A stretch of 64,000 nt of DNA, from positions 1-64,000 of the forward strand of contig CALJKL010000002.1 of assembly GCA_937973555.1 (NCBI GenBank), read 5' to 3'. The translations under genes and the position numbers were made by a program. The stretch is from an uncultured Flavobacteriales bacterium (GTDB lineage: Bacteria; Bacteroidota; Bacteroidia; Flavobacteriales; Weeksellaceae). This document shows positions 61,404 to 64,000 of this stretch, in pieces. Under the pieces are notes generated by a model that saw only the letters and a program-made list of their open reading frames with translations, made no database searches and was not told where the DNA came from. Numbering within the stretch: position 1 is the stretch's first letter; the number at the start of each line of letters is the position of its first letter.

Positions 61404-61505
61404 ATGAAATATATTCAAGATAAAAAGGTGTTCAATTTTAAACGAGAATTTAAAAAGAAGATTTTTGATGAAATCAGTCGAGTTTTTTGTAAAATCACAA
61501 GTTAA
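61404..61505 (+). other. possible 33-codon small ORF between GH65 and the SusC-like gene
   Basis: A complete ATG-to-TAA frame of 33 codons, Lys/Phe-rich (MKYIQDKKVFNFKREFKKKI at its start). It is preceded by AGGA 7 nt upstream of the ATG, which is unusual here. No hydrophobic segment and no family are recognised. It could be spurious. Confidence 0.25.
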
Positions 61506-61841
61506 ATTTTAGTTAAAATAACGTTAATTAAATCGCTAAATATGTTAAAAAATGTTAAAATAATAGTAAACTTATCCACCGCAAACGTTTGCGCAAACGT
61601 TTGAAATTAATATTTGCTTAACATATGTTTAAAACATGGTTTTTGAATAGATGAATAAAATATATTTACAAATATTAATATTTTAAGAACAATAAAGGAT
61701 TAATATTTTAAATGAATAGAATAATAAAAAAATCAAAAAAAGAAAATCTAAAATATGAGAAAAACAATAAAAATTACCATTCTTTAAAATTGAGATTTTA
61801 AGTTAATTTAAAAAATAACAATACTATTAAATACATTGAAT
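61506..61841. promoter_or_regulatory. regulatory gap upstream of the SusC-like gene
   Basis: Long, AT-rich gap. It holds two tandem palindromes at 61582-61603 and a near-consensus -7 element (AATATTTG) at 61609-61616 just after them, with a TTTG inside the first palindrome 17 bp upstream. The rest (61620-61841) is a long leader of about 220 nt, with many A/T runs and no gene I can see. Confidence 0.5.
61581..61603. promoter_or_regulatory. tandem LacI-type operators
   Basis: Two copies of the perfect 10-bp palindrome CAAACGTTTG at 61582-61591 and 61594-61603, centred 12 bp apart. This is the core of many LacI-family sugar-repressor operators. No LacI gene is in the window. Confidence 0.7.
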
Positions 61842-64000
61842 ATGAATTCTAAATCAATTAATGCTGTACTAATTGCAGCAGCATTTTTTACCGCTGATTT
61901 TGCTTTTGCACAAGTGAAAAGCGATACTCTTGTAAATGGCGAGAGAGAAAAAAAAATTGACGAAGTCGTACTTATCGGTTACGGTGGCGTAAAAAGGAAA
62001 GACGCTACAGGTGCGCTAACTTCTGTGAAAGCAGAAGATTTTAACAAAGGAACTAATACCACTCCTGAGCAGTTGTTGCAAGGGAAAGCGGCAGGGGTTC
62101 AAATTACTTCTGCAAGTGGAGATCCCAATGCAAAATCTACAGTAACAGTTAGAGGTTTTGGCTCTGTAAGAAGTGGTTCAGATCCACTCTATGTGGTAGA
62201 TGGTGTTCCATTAAGTTCAGGTGATAGTAGTTATGGTAGAACAGACATCGGTTTTGGTGCTGGTGGAGCTTCTAACCCGTTGAGCTTTATTAACCCAAGC
62301 GATATAGAAAGTATGGATGTTCTAAAGGATGCGTCTGCTACTGCAATTTATGGGTCAAGAGGTGCTAATGGTGTTATCTTAATTACTACTAAAAAAGGAA
62401 AAAAGGGTAAAGGCCAATTGACTTTCAATGCTACTGCTGGTTTCAGCAATATTGCCAAAAAATATGATTTATTAAGCGCCGCACAATTTGCTGCTGCGAA
62501 TACTACTCAGGATTTTGGAGCAAGAATTGATCCTTTTTCTACAATTCTAAGAACAGGAAGCAACCAACAATACGATTTGTCTTATGGTGGTGGTTCTGAA
62601 GATGGAAGCTACAGAGTATCTTTCAGTTATCTAGACCAAAAAGGTATTCTCCTTAATTCTGGACAACAAAAAACCAATGTGTCTTACTCTGTTAATCAAA
62701 AATTCTTTAACAGAAAATTGAACGTAGAATCTAATTTAAGTGCTGGTTTTATCAGAGCTTATTCTCCACCAACTGCAGATACTGCTGGTGCAGAGGGGGA
62801 TGTTATCATCAGTGCATTGCGTTGGAACCCTACACGTAATTTATTTGATCCTGCTAATGCATCAGGTTATACCATCATTGCAGATAACCCAAGAAACCCA
62901 CTTAATTTACTTAACAATTATACAGATATCAATAAAACTCTTCGTTTAATTGGTAATATTGCAGGTACTTTAACTTTATTTAAAGGTTTAGATTATAAAG
63001 TGAATTTCGGAACAGACTATTCTACTTCACAAAGAGGACTTGCGGCATCTGATTTAATTAATATCCAAAAAATTAGTGGTGCAAAAGGGGTAGCTTCTTT
63101 AGGTAATGTAAATAAATACACTTACATCATAGAGCATACTTTAAATTATAATACCAATCTTACAGATAAATTAAAGCTTACTGCTTTATTAGGATACTCT
63201 TTTCAAAAATTTGATAACAGAGGACAAAACATAATCGTTCAGAATTATGGGGGCTTACATGATCAAAGTCTTTACCTAAACAATATTTTTATTGGTACCA
63301 CTCAAAATACTTCAGGTACAGGAGATTTTGCTCAAAGTTCTTATGACAGCCCTACTGTAAAATTACAGTCTTATTTTGCCAGAGCTATCTTTAACTATGG
63401 AGAAAAATACATCTTAAATGCAATTGTAAGAAGAGATGGTTCTTCTAAATTCGGTACTAATAATAAATATGGTACCTTCCCAGCGGTTTCTGTAGCTTGG
63501 AATATTGACAAAGAAGATTTCACGCCACAAGCTTTCAGCAGCTTGAAATTGAGAGGTGGATATGGTATTACAGGTAACCAAGATTTCCCTTCAGGAGCAT
63601 CTCAAGGTTATTTGCAACCATTATCAGGAGCTTGGAGAACCGTGAATTATCCAAATGCTGACCTTAAGTGGGAACAAACAGAACAATTTAATATTGGGGT
63701 AGATTTTGGTGTTTTAAATAACAAACTTACCGGTAGTTTAGATGTTTATAATAAAACTACTAAAGACATTTTATGGTATAAATATCAATTGCAAAGACCA
63801 AGTGATAATCCTTATAGCTGGGTAAATCTTACAAATACCAGATTGCATAATAAAGGTATAGAATTTACTTTAAATTATAACGCTGTTAAAACAGATAACT
63901 TTACTTTAGATTTTGGAGGTAATGTTGCTCGTAATATTACAAAATCTACTGGTGTTTTAGCGGATGGATTTGATGATGTAACAGGTATCAGCACAGGGGT
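61842..64000 (+). CDS. SusC-like TonB-dependent receptor (incomplete at right edge)
   Basis: The ATG at 61842 opens a frame of at least 719 codons running off the window. Signal peptide about 1-23 (MNSKSINAVLIAAAFFTADF), then the mature start QVKSDTLVNG. The TonB-box and plug region reads KIDEVVLIGYGGVKRKDATG, then LQGKAAGVQITSASGDPNAK and VRGFGSVRSGSDPLYVVDGV, and DASATAIYGSRGANGVILIT. These are SusC/RagA signatures. There is no N-terminal carboxypeptidase-like domain, which many SusC proteins have. A SusD partner is expected just beyond the edge. It likely carries sugar of the GH65/GH37 locus across the outer membrane. Confidence 0.93.
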   Translation, partial: MNSKSINAVLIAAAFFTADFAFAQVKSDTLVNGEREKKIDEVVLIGYGGVKRKDATGALTSVKAEDFNKGTNTTPEQLLQGKAAGVQITSASGDPNAKSTVTVRGFGSVRSGSDPLYVVDGVPLSSGDSSYGRTDIGFGAGGASNPLSFINPSDIESMDVLKDASATAIYGSRGANGVILITTKKGKKGKGQLTFNATAGFSNIAKKYDLLSAAQFAAANTTQDFGARIDPFSTILRTGSNQQYDLSYGGGSEDGSYRVSFSYLDQKGILLNSGQQKTNVSYSVNQKFFNRKLNVESNLSAGFIRAYSPPTADTAGAEGDVIISALRWNPTRNLFDPANASGYTIIADNPRNPLNLLNNYTDINKTLRLIGNIAGTLTLFKGLDYKVNFGTDYSTSQRGLAASDLINIQKISGAKGVASLGNVNKYTYIIEHTLNYNTNLTDKLKLTALLGYSFQKFDNRGQNIIVQNYGGLHDQSLYLNNIFIGTTQNTSGTGDFAQSSYDSPTVKLQSYFARAIFNYGEKYILNAIVRRDGSSKFGTNNKYGTFPAVSVAWNIDKEDFTPQAFSSLKLRGGYGITGNQDFPSGASQGYLQPLSGAWRTVNYPNADLKWEQTEQFNIGVDFGVLNNKLTGSLDVYNKTTKDILWYKYQLQRPSDNPYSWVNLTNTRLHNKGIEFTLNYNAVKTDNFTLDFGGNVARNITKSTGVLADGFDDVTGISTG

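Noticed and set aside
62740..62949. 69-codon + strand frame in the SusC region
   Set aside because: It lies inside the SusC-like reading frame that runs to the window end.

Overview
This AT-rich window comes from a chromosome of the phylum Bacteroidota, most likely class Flavobacteriia and the Chryseobacterium/Weeksellaceae group. The evidence is a SusC-type receptor, a type IX secretion (T9SS) plug protein, an amylase with a T9SS sorting tail, many promoters with the Bacteroidota -7 motif TAnnTTTG, and almost no Shine-Dalgarno sequences. I see no tRNA, rRNA, CRISPR array, prophage or transposase. The species call is inference.

Layout. Positions 1-5.4 kb hold small secreted proteins and a pair of secreted DUF3857/transglutaminase-like paralogs, separated by near-identical terminators. 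hutH and a DODA-type dioxygenase follow (5.4-7.8 kb). A RamB-like regulator is divergent from the glyoxylate shunt genes aceB-aceA (7.9-12.5 kb), and a 14-bp perfect palindrome sits at the aceB promoter. Positions 12.6-17.4 kb are a minus-strand block with two TMEM175-type channels, a small membrane protein, an NAD(P)-binding protein and a secreted GH31 glucosidase. Next come queD-lpxH-luxE-like, a T9SS-exported GH13 amylase, gap-pfkA, and a small His-containing membrane protein with a TonB-dependent receptor.

Positions 27-47 kb are mostly core genes: tig, aroC, miaA, hemH, an Nfu-type scaffold, proC and uup. Between them lie an ECF sigma module, a Crp/Fnr-DUF2892 pair, redox proteins, the T9SS plug gene, a PIF1/RecD-like helicase and a cold-shock protein. 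Positions 47.6-50.5 kb hold a two-gene fructan/sucrose unit (secreted GH32 plus sugar porter). A GH25 lysozyme, NDH-2, trmD, a nuclease-fold protein and Lrp-deoC follow.

The most system-like region is 55.7-64 kb: a divergent AraC regulator, then a tight operon of MFS transporter, cytoplasmic GH37 trehalase and secreted GH65 enzyme, then two tandem LacI-type operators and a SusC-like receptor that runs off the window. I read this as an uptake and breakdown locus for an alpha-linked glucose disaccharide such as trehalose or kojibiose. The SusC receptor would bring sugar across the outer membrane, GH65 would act in the periplasm, MFS would cross the inner membrane, and GH37 would act in the cytoplasm.

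Two genome-scale patterns stand out. First, several genes have the -7 motif only 4-6 nt before the ATG, which suggests leaderless mRNAs. Second, dispersed intergenic-type repeats occur in several gaps, and two appear to have been absorbed in frame into the variable linker of the ABC-F gene uup.
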